Shown: positions 1-7,610, counted from the stretch's first letter. The stretch is DNA of 11,536 nucleotides from DATAEU01 sp046724395 (GCA_046724395.1 JBKOWM010000050.1:1-11536); one strand, 5' to 3'. Program-made: numbers and translations. Notes: generated from the letters alone by a model not told the origin.

Positions 1-42
1 CATCAGCTGTCTCGTGGGCTCGGAGATGTGTATAAGAGACAG
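1..42 (+). other. Illumina Nextera adapter remnant (artefact)
   Basis: Positions 9-42 are identical to the Nextera read-2 transposase adapter: the 15-base GTCTCGTGGGCTCGG (9-23) followed by the 19-base Tn5 mosaic end (24-42). The eight bases before it (1-8, CATCAGCT) have the length and position of an i7 index, although I cannot match them to a named index. This is library sequence left on the contig end, not genome. Translating through it from GTG at 28 gives the false N-terminus VYKRQ (MYKRQ if GTG is read as a start) on the first gene. Genomic sequence starts at about 43. Confidence 0.97.
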
Positions 43-1089
43 GGCGTGCTTTACACGGTAATCGGCACAAGCCAGGTCGCCGGGTTCGTCTTCTACTCGT
101 GGCTCGCTTTCTGGGGCCAGTTCTTCTTCTATCGGGCGTTCACCGCGGGCGTGCCGGAGGGAAGGGCTCGTTCATACGCGCGCCTGTTGTTCTTCCTCCC
201 CTCGCTGCTCTTCTGGCCGTCGAGCATCGGCAAGGAAGCGTGGATGGTCTTCGGCCTGGGCATCGCCGCGTACGGCGCCGCCCTCGTGCTTTCCAGGGCG
301 ACCGTCCGGGCGGTCGCCATTACCGTCCTCGGCGTGTGGCTGGCCGCCATCGTGCGTCCCCACGTAGCCGGCCTGTTCGTCCTTGCGCTGGTCGGAGCGT
401 CCCTCTTGCGTCGAACCAGCCCCGAACTCCGGCAGCTAGCGCCGATCGCCAAGGTCGTGGGCGTCGCGGCCTTGAGCGTCGCCGCCGTATACCTCGTGAT
501 CCGGACCAACGGGTTCCTGCAATCGCAAGGGATCGACACGACCAACGGCGTGGGAGGCGTCCTGCGCGGGGTCGGCGAGCGAACCGGGTCCGGCGAGTCC
601 GAGTTCACTCCCGCGCCGATCTCCGGTTCGTTGCTCCACGCGCCCGTCGGCGCCGTCACCGTCTTGTTCCGTCCCTTCATCTTCGAGGCTCACAGCGTGA
701 CGGCGTTGTTGTCGGCCCTCGAGGGCACGTTCTTGATCGGCCTGTTCATCGCGAGATTCCGGTCGGTCGTCGCGGCCGTCAAGAGCATCCGGAGGCGCCC
801 GTACGTCGCGCTATGTTTGGCGTACTGCGGCTTGTTCGTCGTTGCGTTCTCGAGTTTCGCGAACTTCGGTCTTCTCGCCCGGGAGCGTACGCAGCTCCTC
901 CCACTCCTCCTGGTGTTGTTCGCCCTGCCGGGCAACCGAGACGGGGCGGAGAACAGAGACGGGACGAGCGGTTCGGCCGTCGAGCCGGTTAGCCACGACG
1001 CGGTGGCCGAGGACGCGGAGCCCAGAATCGACCACGTGCTGAGGCGGCTCGACGACAGCATGTCCAGATCCGGGCACGATCCGACCTAG
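43..1089 (+). CDS. Polytopic membrane protein, possible Wzy-like polysaccharide polymerase (5' partial)
   Basis: The reading frame is open from the adapter junction to TAG at 1087-1089, about 348 residues, with the true start missing. It has roughly nine hydrophobic segments. The first is at residues 1-30 of the visible part. A stretch LLFFLPSLLFWPSSIGKEA comes next, then several helices up to about residue 155. After a polar loop of about 60 residues, three more helices end near residue 295. The aromatic FWPS..GKEA segment followed by a VRPH motif resembles O-antigen or oligosaccharide repeat-unit polymerases, which join lipid-linked repeat units at the membrane. Those families diverge strongly, so the assignment rests on topology, short motifs and the polysaccharide neighbours. 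The C-terminal 50 or so residues form a charged, probably cytoplasmic tail with two NRDG copies. An unrelated transport or glycosyltransferase membrane protein cannot be excluded. The deacetylase gene follows after 17 bases. Confidence 0.6.
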   Translation, partial: GVLYTVIGTSQVAGFVFYSWLAFWGQFFFYRAFTAGVPEGRARSYARLLFFLPSLLFWPSSIGKEAWMVFGLGIAAYGAALVLSRATVRAVAITVLGVWLAAIVRPHVAGLFVLALVGASLLRRTSPELRQLAPIAKVVGVAALSVAAVYLVIRTNGFLQSQGIDTTNGVGGVLRGVGERTGSGESEFTPAPISGSLLHAPVGAVTVLFRPFIFEAHSVTALLSALEGTFLIGLFIARFRSVVAAVKSIRRRPYVALCLAYCGLFVVAFSSFANFGLLARERTQLLPLLLVLFALPGNRDGAENRDGTSGSAVEPVSHDAVAEDAEPRIDHVLRRLDDSMSRSGHDPT

Positions 1090-1106
1090 GTTCGGCGCGT
1101 GAGGGA

Positions 1107-1910
1107 ATGACACGAACGATGCGAGAGAGTCCGATCCTCCGCAAGGCCGTCAAGATCGGCGCCCTGCCCTTCGGCGTTGCTTCGCGGCGTCGTCGAGGCG
1201 ATGTCGTCATCTTGCTCTATCACCGGGTCGGGCCGGGGCGACGAGAGATCGAACTCCCTTCGGCGACGTTCGACGCTCAGCTCGCCGAACTCGCGCGGCG
1301 CCACCCGGTGCGTTCGCTCGACGACGCCTTGACGTCGCACGAAGGTGGCGTCGTGGTTACGTTCGATGACGGGTTCCGAGACTTTCACGACACGGTCGTT
1401 CCCCGCCTGAAGGAGCATCGGATACCGGCCCTGCTGTACTTGGCAACCGGTCTCGTCGCCGACGGACGGCGGTCATCGGGCGATACGGATCGAGGTCTGA
1501 GGTGGCAGGAGCTCCGTGAGGCAGTCGCAAGCGGACTCGTAACGTTGGGCAGTCACACCCACTCGCACGTTCCACTCGCGGACGTAACGGAACGGGAGGC
1601 CGACGACGAGATGCGGCGATCCAAGGAACTGATCGAGGATCGCCTGGGCGTCCCGTGTCGTCACTTCGCTTACCCGTTTGCAGTCGCCTCGCCGGCCGCC
1701 GATCGCGCGGCACGGCGGCTCTTCGACTCGATCGCCTCCGGCGCGTGGCGAACGAATCGGCGCGATCGGATCGATCGATACCGGCTCGGTAGGACGCCCG
1801 TCCTGAGGAACGACACGGGCGCGTTGTTCCGCGCCAAGGCCGAGGGACGTCTCGACGCCGAGGGGTGGGCGTACCGAGCGCTTCGTCGTGGTCCATGGAG
1901 ACCTCTGTGA
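1107..1910 (+). CDS. Polysaccharide deacetylase (NodB / CE4 family)
   Basis: A 267-residue protein with the carbohydrate esterase 4 signatures. An YHRV segment (residues 38-41) precedes motif 1, TFDDG (85-89), where the two aspartates are the general base and a metal ligand. Motif 2, GSHTHSH (148-154), supplies the metal-binding histidines H150 and H154. Motif 3 is FAYPF around Y189-P190. CE4 enzymes remove N- or O-acetyl groups from polysaccharides. Here the likely target is the glycan made by this locus, with peptidoglycan the alternative. No clear signal peptide is visible, although residues 10-25 are mildly hydrophobic and could be an uncleaved anchor, so the cellular location is uncertain. 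The start is ambiguous: ATG 1107 has GAGGG only one base upstream, and ATG 1119 has the same element 13 bases away. The stop TGA (1908-1910) overlaps the GTG of the next gene in a GTGA junction, which implies coupled translation. Confidence 0.9.
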   Translation: MTRTMRESPILRKAVKIGALPFGVASRRRRGDVVILLYHRVGPGRREIELPSATFDAQLAELARRHPVRSLDDALTSHEGGVVVTFDDGFRDFHDTVVPRLKEHRIPALLYLATGLVADGRRSSGDTDRGLRWQELREAVASGLVTLGSHTHSHVPLADVTEREADDEMRRSKELIEDRLGVPCRHFAYPFAVASPAADRAARRLFDSIASGAWRTNRRDRIDRYRLGRTPVLRNDTGALFRAKAEGRLDAEGWAYRALRRGPWRPL

Positions 1911-3697
1911 GCGATCGGATCCGAGTCGCGCACATCGCGTCCGTCGATCTGACGCACCGGCACCTGTTGCTCGGTCAGCTACGCCGGCTTCGCGATGACG
2001 GGTTCGACGTCACGGCCGTCAGCGCGCCTGGTCGATGGGCGGCCGATCTTCGGTCCGAGGGGATCCACTTCGTGCCGTGGCGCAACATCAGCAGGGCGTG
2101 GGACCCGATCGCGGACGTGCGCGCCTTCGTCGAGCTGATCGGCATCCTGGCCCGAGGGTCGTTCGATCTGGTGCATACGCACAATCCAAAACCGGGCGTC
2201 CTGGGGCGCTTGGCGGCTCGAGCGACGGGCGTCCCATGCGTCCTGAACACTGTTCACGGTCTGTATGCGATGCGCGACGACCCGTGGCCCAAGCGCGTGG
2301 CCGTGAGTGCGGCGGAGCGGCTCGCCGCTCGGTTCTCCGATCTCGAGCTATACCAGAGCGCGGAGGATCTAGCTTGGGCGCGTAAGATCGGCATCGTTCG
2401 GCGCGGTGCAAGTCGGCTTCTGGGCAACGGCGTCGATCTGTCGATGTTCTCTCCGTCGGCCGTCGCGATGGGACGTCCATCGGAGCTCCGCAGCGAGCTG
2501 GGGATCTCCGATGACGCCCCCGTCATCGGCATGGTGGGCCGGATCGTCGCCGAGAAGGGATGCCGGGAGTTCTTCTGGTCGGCCGATGCCGTCAAGCGGG
2601 TTCATCCGACCGCGCGGTTCCTGGCCGTCGGGGAATCGGATCCTGCGAAGGAGGATGCGATCGCCGAGCGCGAACTGTCGGCCGCCGACGTGATCGTCAC
2701 CGGCTGGAGGCACGACGTCCGAGATCTTCTCGCGATCATGGACGTCTTTGTGCTGCCGTCGTGGCGGGAGGGGCTGCCGCGTTCAGCCATCGAGGCGGCT
2801 GCGATGGGACGCGCCATGGTGCTGAGTGACGTTCGCGGTTGTCGAGAGGTCGCGACGGACGGTCACGAGGCGCTGTTCGTGCCCGCACGAGATGCACACC
2901 GGCTCGCCGACGCGATCCTGCGATTGGTTGAGGATGCCAGCTTGCGAGACAGATTGGGCACCGCCGCACGCCGGCGCGCGCAGCTCGCCTTCGATGAGCG
3001 CGACGTCGGCGATCGCATCGTCTCCTCGTATCGAGAGCTCTTGCGCCGAAAGGGCGTTCTCATCGCTGGCGTGACTGGAACCGGCGTCGAGATCCGGCGG
3101 GCGCGACCGACGGACGACGTGGCCCTCGCCGATTTGCATCGAAGCGCGCTCCCCGCGGCGTTCCTGCCGACGCTCGGCGATGGTGTCTTGCGGGCGATGT
3201 ACCGAGCGCTCAGTCGGGACAAGGCCTCCGTCGCTGTCGTCGCCGAGGAGAACGGCTTGATCGTCGGCTTCGCCGCCGGGACGACGTCCGTTCGAGCCTT
3301 CTATCGCCGCTTCTTCGCCCGTCATGGTGCACAGGTCGCTCTGCTCGCAGCGCCGCGGCTCATGCGTCCGCGCGTCCTGCGCCGCGTGCGCGAAACGTTC
3401 ACGTATGCGCACAGGACGGTCGATCTCCCGGAGGCCGAGCTCCTGTCAATCGCCGTCGCACCGCGGGCCAGATCCCGTGGCGTTGGCGCGGCGCTGGCGC
3501 GCGAGGTGCTGGGCGGTCTCGCGGACCTCCGCTGCACGCACGTTCGAGTCGTCGTGGATGCAGCGAACGCCGACGGCAACCGTCTCTACGCGTCGCTCGG
3601 ATTCGTGCAACGTCGGCAGCTCGCGGTCCACGACGGAACTACGAGCAACCTTTGGGTGATCGAGTGCCCCTCCTCCTCGCTCTCGTATTCGGCCTGA
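1907..3697 (+). CDS. Fused GT4 glycosyltransferase (PglA/CapM-like) and GNAT acetyltransferase
   Basis: A 596-residue protein with two domains. Residues 1 to about 383 are a GT-B family 4 glycosyltransferase. It has the HTHNPKPG segment (90-97) and following NTVHG that are typical of PglA/CapM-like enzymes, LGNGVD before the donor domain, and the retaining-GT motif E288-x7-E296. These enzymes add a sugar to a lipid-linked acceptor on the inner face of the membrane. Residues from about 391 to the end are a GNAT N-acetyltransferase. It starts EIRRARPTDD and has the acetyl-CoA pyrophosphate loop R522-SRGVG-A528 and a late NRLYASLGF segment. GTG 1907 is chosen because GGAG (1897-1900) lies six bases upstream and the GTG overlaps the previous stop. 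ATG 1895 and GTG 1865 are in-frame alternatives. The domains usually occur on separate proteins, and a GTGA junction is embedded at the seam (3071-3074). The GNAT part may acylate the amino sugar made by the aminotransferase downstream. Confidence 0.88.
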   Translation: MSDRIRVAHIASVDLTHRHLLLGQLRRLRDDGFDVTAVSAPGRWAADLRSEGIHFVPWRNISRAWDPIADVRAFVELIGILARGSFDLVHTHNPKPGVLGRLAARATGVPCVLNTVHGLYAMRDDPWPKRVAVSAAERLAARFSDLELYQSAEDLAWARKIGIVRRGASRLLGNGVDLSMFSPSAVAMGRPSELRSELGISDDAPVIGMVGRIVAEKGCREFFWSADAVKRVHPTARFLAVGESDPAKEDAIAERELSAADVIVTGWRHDVRDLLAIMDVFVLPSWREGLPRSAIEAAAMGRAMVLSDVRGCREVATDGHEALFVPARDAHRLADAILRLVEDASLRDRLGTAARRRAQLAFDERDVGDRIVSSYRELLRRKGVLIAGVTGTGVEIRRARPTDDVALADLHRSALPAAFLPTLGDGVLRAMYRALSRDKASVAVVAEENGLIVGFAAGTTSVRAFYRRFFARHGAQVALLAAPRLMRPRVLRRVRETFTYAHRTVDLPEAELLSIAVAPRARSRGVGAALAREVLGGLADLRCTHVRVVVDAANADGNRLYASLGFVQRRQLAVHDGTTSNLWVIECPSSSLSYSA

Positions 3698-4653
3698 TCG
3701 TCACGCCGGTCGTCCGGAAGGCCGGCCGCCTCCTCGGTCTGGTCGACCGCCCGCCGGCGGACGCGCCCGACCGCCTGCTGAAGATCCACGATCGCCCCGT
3801 CGCGACCGTGGGAGGGATCTCCGTCACCGCCTCAGCCCTGTGCGCCACGCTCATCGTGGGGAGCCCCCCGCCTGCTTGGTTCGTCACAGCGGTGGTCGTC
3901 GCGCTGGCCGTCGGGCAGATCGACGACGTCCGGCCGCTCCGGCCGGCCGTCCGAGTTGCCTCGTTGGTCGGTTCCGGGATCGCGCTGTCGCTCGCCGGAT
4001 CCGAGATTCCGCAGTTCGGCGTCGCATCGAGCGTCGCCGTGGTGGTCCTGACGGTTGGGTGCGCGAACGCGGTCAACCTGATCGACGGCCAGGACGGTTT
4101 GGCCGGGGGGCTCGCGGCGATCGCGGTGCTCGCGCTGACCGCCATCACCGCGACGGCCGCCGAAGGTTCGGCGGTCGTGGTTGTCGGCCTGGCGGTGAGC
4201 GGCGCGCTCGTCGCCTTCCTCGTTTGGAACCGACCACCGGCTAGGGTCTTCCTCGGCAACGGCGGAGCGTACGCGCTTGGCGTAGTGCTCGCGATGCTCG
4301 CCGCCTCGGCCGCGTCTGCGGCCGGGTGGCCCGGTTTGCTGGCTGCGGGAACGTGCCTGTTGCCGTTCGCGTTCGAGATCGCGTTCACGGCGACTCGGAG
4401 AATTGTGTCCAACTCGCCACTAGCTGCCGGCGACCGTCGGCATTCGTACGATCGGCTACGACGTTCGCTCGGCAGCGCCGGCCTCTCGACCCTCGCATGT
4501 TGTGGTGTCGCGGCGGGATGTGCCGGCATCTCAATGATGGTTGCTCGACTGTCGGTTCCCGCCGGCGCCGCCCTCCTGGGTGCGTCGACAGCAGCTTTCT
4601 TCGGGGTCGGAGCATGGTTGCTTCGGACCGATCGCGAGGCTACTCGCGCTTGA
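3664..4653 (+). CDS. Polyprenyl-phosphate sugar-1-phosphate transferase (WecA/MraY/TagO family)
   Basis: A 329-residue integral membrane enzyme that transfers a sugar-1-phosphate (commonly N-acetylglucosamine-1-P in this family) from a UDP-sugar to undecaprenyl or decaprenyl phosphate, the first step of lipid-linked glycan assembly. Family motifs are in order: LTPVVR-like N-terminus, KIHDRPVATVGG, the cytoplasmic DD pair (D87-D88, in DDVRPLRP), the NAVNLIDGQDGLAGG block with N138, D141 and D144, FLGNGG, and a C-terminal loop with H260. About ten hydrophobic helices are visible. The usual His-rich HxHH cluster is reduced to HSYDR here. GTG 3664 gives a family-typical N-terminus; TTG 3652 is an alternative. 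The gene overlaps the preceding one by 34 bases, so expression is probably coupled. It is slightly shorter than typical WecA. The sugar substrate cannot be read from the sequence. Confidence 0.9.
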   Translation: MPLLLALVFGLIVTPVVRKAGRLLGLVDRPPADAPDRLLKIHDRPVATVGGISVTASALCATLIVGSPPPAWFVTAVVVALAVGQIDDVRPLRPAVRVASLVGSGIALSLAGSEIPQFGVASSVAVVVLTVGCANAVNLIDGQDGLAGGLAAIAVLALTAITATAAEGSAVVVVGLAVSGALVAFLVWNRPPARVFLGNGGAYALGVVLAMLAASAASAAGWPGLLAAGTCLLPFAFEIAFTATRRIVSNSPLAAGDRRHSYDRLRRSLGSAGLSTLACCGVAAGCAGISMMVARLSVPAGAALLGASTAAFFGVGAWLLRTDREATRA

Positions 4654-4689
4654 CGGCGTCGATCTGCCCGGATCGCGGCGGTACATGAG

Positions 4690-4696
4690 AAGGGAG
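4690..4696 (+). promoter_or_regulatory. Ribosome binding site of the aminotransferase gene
   Basis: AAGGGAG lies six bases before ATG 4703. It fixes the start there rather than at ATG 4685 or the further upstream in-frame codons, which would extend the protein back into the preceding gene. Confidence 0.75.
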
Positions 4697-4702
4697 TCTC
4701 AG

Positions 4703-5896
4703 ATGGCGATGGCGTACCCGAGCTCAGAGTCCACTCTTCCGGCCGTGGCGGGCGGGCGGGCGACGTTTCCCGAGGGTCTTCCGGTGGCTCGGCCCAGCAT
4801 CCCTCCGGTCGAAGACGTACTGACGGACGTTACGCGGATCCTCGAGAGCGGTGTCCTGACCAATGGCTCGTACGTCCGAAGATTCGAGGATCGGTGCGCT
4901 GATTATCTCGGCGTAGCGAACTGCGTCGCGGTGTCGTCGTGCACGGCGGGACTGATGCTGGTTCTTCGCGCGGCAGGGCTCGCGGGGGACGTTGTCGTAC
5001 CATCGTTCACGTTCGCCGCGACCGTTCACGCCGCAAGCTGGAACGGCCTGCACCCGACGTTTGCCGATGTAGATTCGGCGACGCTTACGCTCGCACCGCA
5101 GTCGGCCGCCCGAGCGATCGGGGTCAGAACGGCCGCCATCCTCGCCACGCACGTCTACGGCACGCCATGCGATGTCGAGCATCTCGAAGAGGTCGCGGCG
5201 AGCCACGGGGTGCCGCTCTTCTTCGATGCAGCACATGCCTTCGGATCCCAGCATCGCGGCCTCCGCGTCGGGGGCTTCGGGGAAGCCGAGGTCTTCAGCC
5301 TCTCGCCGACAAAGGTGCTGGTCGCGACAGAAGGCGGGCTCATCTCGACGAACGACGACACATTGGCGGAGCGGTGTCGGATCGGCCGCGACTACGGAAA
5401 TCCGGGGGATTATGACTGCAGGTTCGTGGGCCTGAACGCCCGGATGTCGGAGACCCACGCCGCGATCGGCCTGCGCTCGCTCGAGACGCTCGACGAGCGG
5501 ATCTGGCGACGCAACGAGCTCGCCCGACTCTACCGCGAAGCGCTCGTTTCCGTGCCCGGCATCGCGTTTCCCCAGGTTCGTCAAGAGGATCGCAGCACGT
5601 ACAAGGACTTCACCGTCCTGGTCGATCCCGACCTGTTCGGCGCTGGAGCAGCGTGGCTCTCGCAGGCCCTCGCGGCCGAGGGGATCGACACGCGGCGCTA
5701 CTACAGCCCGCCGGTTCACGAGATGCGGGCGTACCGCCGCACGGTGGCAGCCAACGCCAACCTCCCGGTGACCGATGCCGCGGCCGCCAGCGTCTTGACT
5801 CTCCCCCTGTGGACGGAGATGACCGACGAGCATGTGGAGCGCGTTGTCATCGCCGTGGGTCGCGTCCAGCGATGGCTCGAATCGGGCCGACCGTAG
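4703..5896 (+). CDS. DegT/DnrJ/EryC1 family PLP-dependent sugar aminotransferase
   Basis: A 397-residue fold-type I aminotransferase of the family that aminates nucleotide-linked keto sugars. The N-terminal LTNGSYVRRFE segment leads to the cofactor-binding SSCTAGL region, VPSFTFAAT, and D175 in FFDAAHAFGS, which contacts the PLP ring nitrogen. The Schiff-base lysine is K204 in SLSPTKV, followed by EGGLI. A YGNPGDYD segment and a conserved NARMSE segment follow. Length matches the family. The likely reaction is glutamate-dependent amination of a 4-keto-6-deoxy (or 3-keto) nucleotide sugar. The 4-keto product of a 4,6-dehydratase such as the nearby RmlB is an obvious candidate substrate, but a UDP-linked substrate (PglE-like) fits the PglA- and WecA-like neighbours equally well. 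The gene starts 49 bases after the transferase gene and ends 49 bases from the convergent rmlC stop. Confidence 0.9.
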   Translation: MAMAYPSSESTLPAVAGGRATFPEGLPVARPSIPPVEDVLTDVTRILESGVLTNGSYVRRFEDRCADYLGVANCVAVSSCTAGLMLVLRAAGLAGDVVVPSFTFAATVHAASWNGLHPTFADVDSATLTLAPQSAARAIGVRTAAILATHVYGTPCDVEHLEEVAASHGVPLFFDAAHAFGSQHRGLRVGGFGEAEVFSLSPTKVLVATEGGLISTNDDTLAERCRIGRDYGNPGDYDCRFVGLNARMSETHAAIGLRSLETLDERIWRRNELARLYREALVSVPGIAFPQVRQEDRSTYKDFTVLVDPDLFGAGAAWLSQALAAEGIDTRRYYSPPVHEMRAYRRTVAANANLPVTDAAAASVLTLPLWTEMTDEHVERVVIAVGRVQRWLESGRP

Positions 5897-5945
5897 TTCG
5901 ACGGCCGCCCGCTCGCTCGACCGATGCCAATGCCCCGGGACGGAT

Positions 5946-6521
5946 TTACGTAATCGGGGGGCGCGTGCGGCCGAACCACTCGTCCAGGCGCGGCCGTATC
6001 TCGCCCAGCGTCGGCGCGCCTCGGTCGCGCTCCGATAGGATCGGGTCGTCCAACGGCCAAGGGATGGCGAGCTGCGGATCGTGCCAGGCGATCGCGACCT
6101 CGAGTGATGGATCGTAGTACGCGCTCACCTGATAGCAGACGTCGGCGAACTCCGATAGGGCCTGGAATCCGTGCGCGCAGCCCGGCGGAATATAGACCTG
6201 ACGGTGATCTCGGTCGTCGAGCGCGAACCGCTCCCATCGAAGGAACGTCGGTGACCAGGGCCGAATATCGACGACGACATCGTAGATCTCGCCGCGCGCG
6301 CACCGGACGAGTTTGGCCTCAGTGAGACGCGAGCGCGTGTGCAGACCTCGGATCGTCCTTCGCTTCGATCGAGATTGGTTCTCCTGGACGAGCGTGTGCT
6401 CGATCCCGGCCTCGCGATACGCGTTCGCCGCGAACACGCGTATGAACCAGCCGCGCTCGTCAGCGATCGCTCGGGGTTCGATGACGATGACATCGTGGAG
6501 CGACGTCTCACGGAACTGCAT
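5946..6521 (-). CDS. rmlC: dTDP-4-dehydrorhamnose 3,5-epimerase
   Basis: A 191-residue cupin-fold epimerase that converts dTDP-4-keto-6-deoxy-D-glucose to dTDP-4-keto-L-rhamnose, the second of the three rml-specific steps encoded here. Visible family features are DERGWFIRVF near the N-terminus, VQENQSRS, the active-site IRGLH with H61, EAKLVRCARGEIYDV, the PPGCAHGF loop (112-119), a YY pair (135-136) in the position of the catalytic tyrosine region, and DPQLAIPWP near the C-terminus. The start is ATG 6521, preceded at seven bases by GGAAGGAG (plus-strand 6529-6536). An in-frame upstream codon at 6548 is less likely. Oddities are that the usual LHYQ after the catalytic histidine is LHTR, and that the gene lies on the strand opposite to rmlB and rmlD. 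It could be a 3-epimerase or 5-epimerase relative with a different product. Confidence 0.9.
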   Translation of the reverse strand: MQFRETSLHDVIVIEPRAIADERGWFIRVFAANAYREAGIEHTLVQENQSRSKRRTIRGLHTRSRLTEAKLVRCARGEIYDVVVDIRPWSPTFLRWERFALDDRDHRQVYIPPGCAHGFQALSEFADVCYQVSAYYDPSLEVAIAWHDPQLAIPWPLDDPILSERDRGAPTLGEIRPRLDEWFGRTRPPIT

Positions 6522-6547
6522 GCGAAGGCTCCTTCCCGATCGAACCA

Positions 6548-6553
6548 ATCATA
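6548..6553 (-). promoter_or_regulatory. Possible -10 element of rmlC
   Basis: On the minus strand TATGAT occurs 26 bases upstream of the rmlC start codon, close to the consensus TATAAT, and would give a leader of about 20 bases holding the GGAAGGAG site. No good -35 box is seen 16-18 bases further upstream. The 117-base gap between rmlC and rmlB should hold promoters for both directions. For rmlB I see only a TTGACG hexamer (6580-6585) with no convincing -10 partner. Confidence 0.3.
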
Positions 6554-6638
6554 CGGACGACCGTCGCGGCCATACGCGGTTGACGCGGGCCGTCCTCGGC
6601 GGTCGTGAGCGTCGAGGGTGAACGGGAGGGCTTAGTCG

Positions 6639-7610
6639 ATGTCGGAGCGCCGAATCCTGGTGACCGGCGGGGCCGGCTTCATCGGATCCCATCTCGTCGA
6701 CCTGTTGCTCGAGCGACACGACGTGAACGTCACCGTTCTCGACAACCTCACGTACGCGGGGTCGACGCGGAACCTCGTAGCGCACGAGCAAGATACGCGA
6801 TACGCCTTCGTGCGAGGCGATGTGGCGGACGCTACCGTCGTCGACCCGCTCGTCGAGTGGGCGGATCACGTCGTGCATGGCGCGGCGGAGTCCTTCGTCG
6901 ATCGCTCGATCGTCTCGTCCCGGTCGTTCGTCGTCTCGAACGTGCTCGGGACGCACGTCGTGCTCGAGGCCTGTCGTCGGTCAGGCAAACCGATGCTTCT
7001 CGTGTCGACCGACGAGGTGTACGGCTCGCGGACCGACCAGGCGTTCACCGAGGACGCTCCACTACTGCCGAACAGTCCCTACGCAGCGACGAAAGCGGCC
7101 GCCGAGATGCTCGCTCGCTCGCACGTCGTCACGTACGGCTCCGCGATCACGGTCGTCCGCGGGACGAACGCCTTCGGACCGCGACAGCATCCGGAGAAGG
7201 CGATCCCCATGTTTGTGTTGTCTGCGTTGCGCGGCAACCCGATCCCTGTGTATGGAGACGGTTCCAACCAGCGCGAATGGCTCCACGTCACCGATTTCGT
7301 TCGGGCGATCTCGACGGTGCTCGACCGAGGTCAGCCGGGAACCGTCTACAACATCGGTGGCGGCACCGAGCTGTCGAACATCGAGCTCGCGCGACGCGTG
7401 TGCCGATTGCTCGGCCAGCCGTTCTCGATCATCTCGCATACGCCCGACCGTCTGGGCCACGATTTCAGGTACGGCGTGGTGTGGGATCGTCTCGACTCGC
7501 TGGGGTGGCGCGCGACGGTCCCGTTCGACGCGGGTCTGGCCGCCACGGTCGCCTGGTACGAGGACAACTCGGATTGGGTCAAGGCCGTCATGGCGGGTGC
7601 CTCGGCGTGA
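6639..7610 (+). CDS. rmlB: dTDP-glucose 4,6-dehydratase
   Basis: A 323-residue extended short-chain dehydrogenase that converts dTDP-D-glucose to dTDP-4-keto-6-deoxy-D-glucose using bound NAD. It has the Rossmann motif G10-GAG-FIG16, then AAESFVDRSI, and the RmlB-specific catalytic triplet T124-D125-E126 in STDEVYG. The SDR pair Y148-xxx-K152 follows, then RGTNAFGPRQ..EKAIP, YGDGSNQREWLHV and C-terminal DRLGHDFRY. The start ATG 6639 has GGGAGGG (6624-6630) eight bases upstream. One small departure is HGAAES where HFAAES or HLAAES is usual. The stop overlaps the rmlD start as GTGA. Its product also feeds many other 6-deoxy and amino sugars, so it may supply the aminotransferase as well as rhamnose synthesis. 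Confidence 0.94.
   Translation: MSERRILVTGGAGFIGSHLVDLLLERHDVNVTVLDNLTYAGSTRNLVAHEQDTRYAFVRGDVADATVVDPLVEWADHVVHGAAESFVDRSIVSSRSFVVSNVLGTHVVLEACRRSGKPMLLVSTDEVYGSRTDQAFTEDAPLLPNSPYAATKAAAEMLARSHVVTYGSAITVVRGTNAFGPRQHPEKAIPMFVLSALRGNPIPVYGDGSNQREWLHVTDFVRAISTVLDRGQPGTVYNIGGGTELSNIELARRVCRLLGQPFSIISHTPDRLGHDFRYGVVWDRLDSLGWRATVPFDAGLAATVAWYEDNSDWVKAVMAGASA

Noticed and set aside
24..42. Tn5 mosaic end as a native transposon end
   Set aside because: It is directly preceded by the rest of the Nextera adapter and lies at the contig edge, so it comes from library preparation.
3639..4529. 296-residue open frame on the minus strand
   Set aside because: It is antisense to the WecA-like gene, rich in Ala, Thr and Pro as expected for a high-GC shadow frame, and shows no motif.
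4724..5833. 369-residue open frame on the minus strand
   Set aside because: It is a shadow of the aminotransferase gene with no recognisable domain.
6580..6585. TTGACG as the -35 box of rmlB
   Set aside because: No -10-like hexamer is found 16-18 bases downstream, so the match alone is not evidence of a promoter.
6605..7606. Long upstream extension of the rmlD reading frame, giving a 611-residue protein
   Set aside because: This stretch is rmlB read in another frame. It is arginine-rich and has no domain signature, while rmlB in the correct frame is unmistakable.
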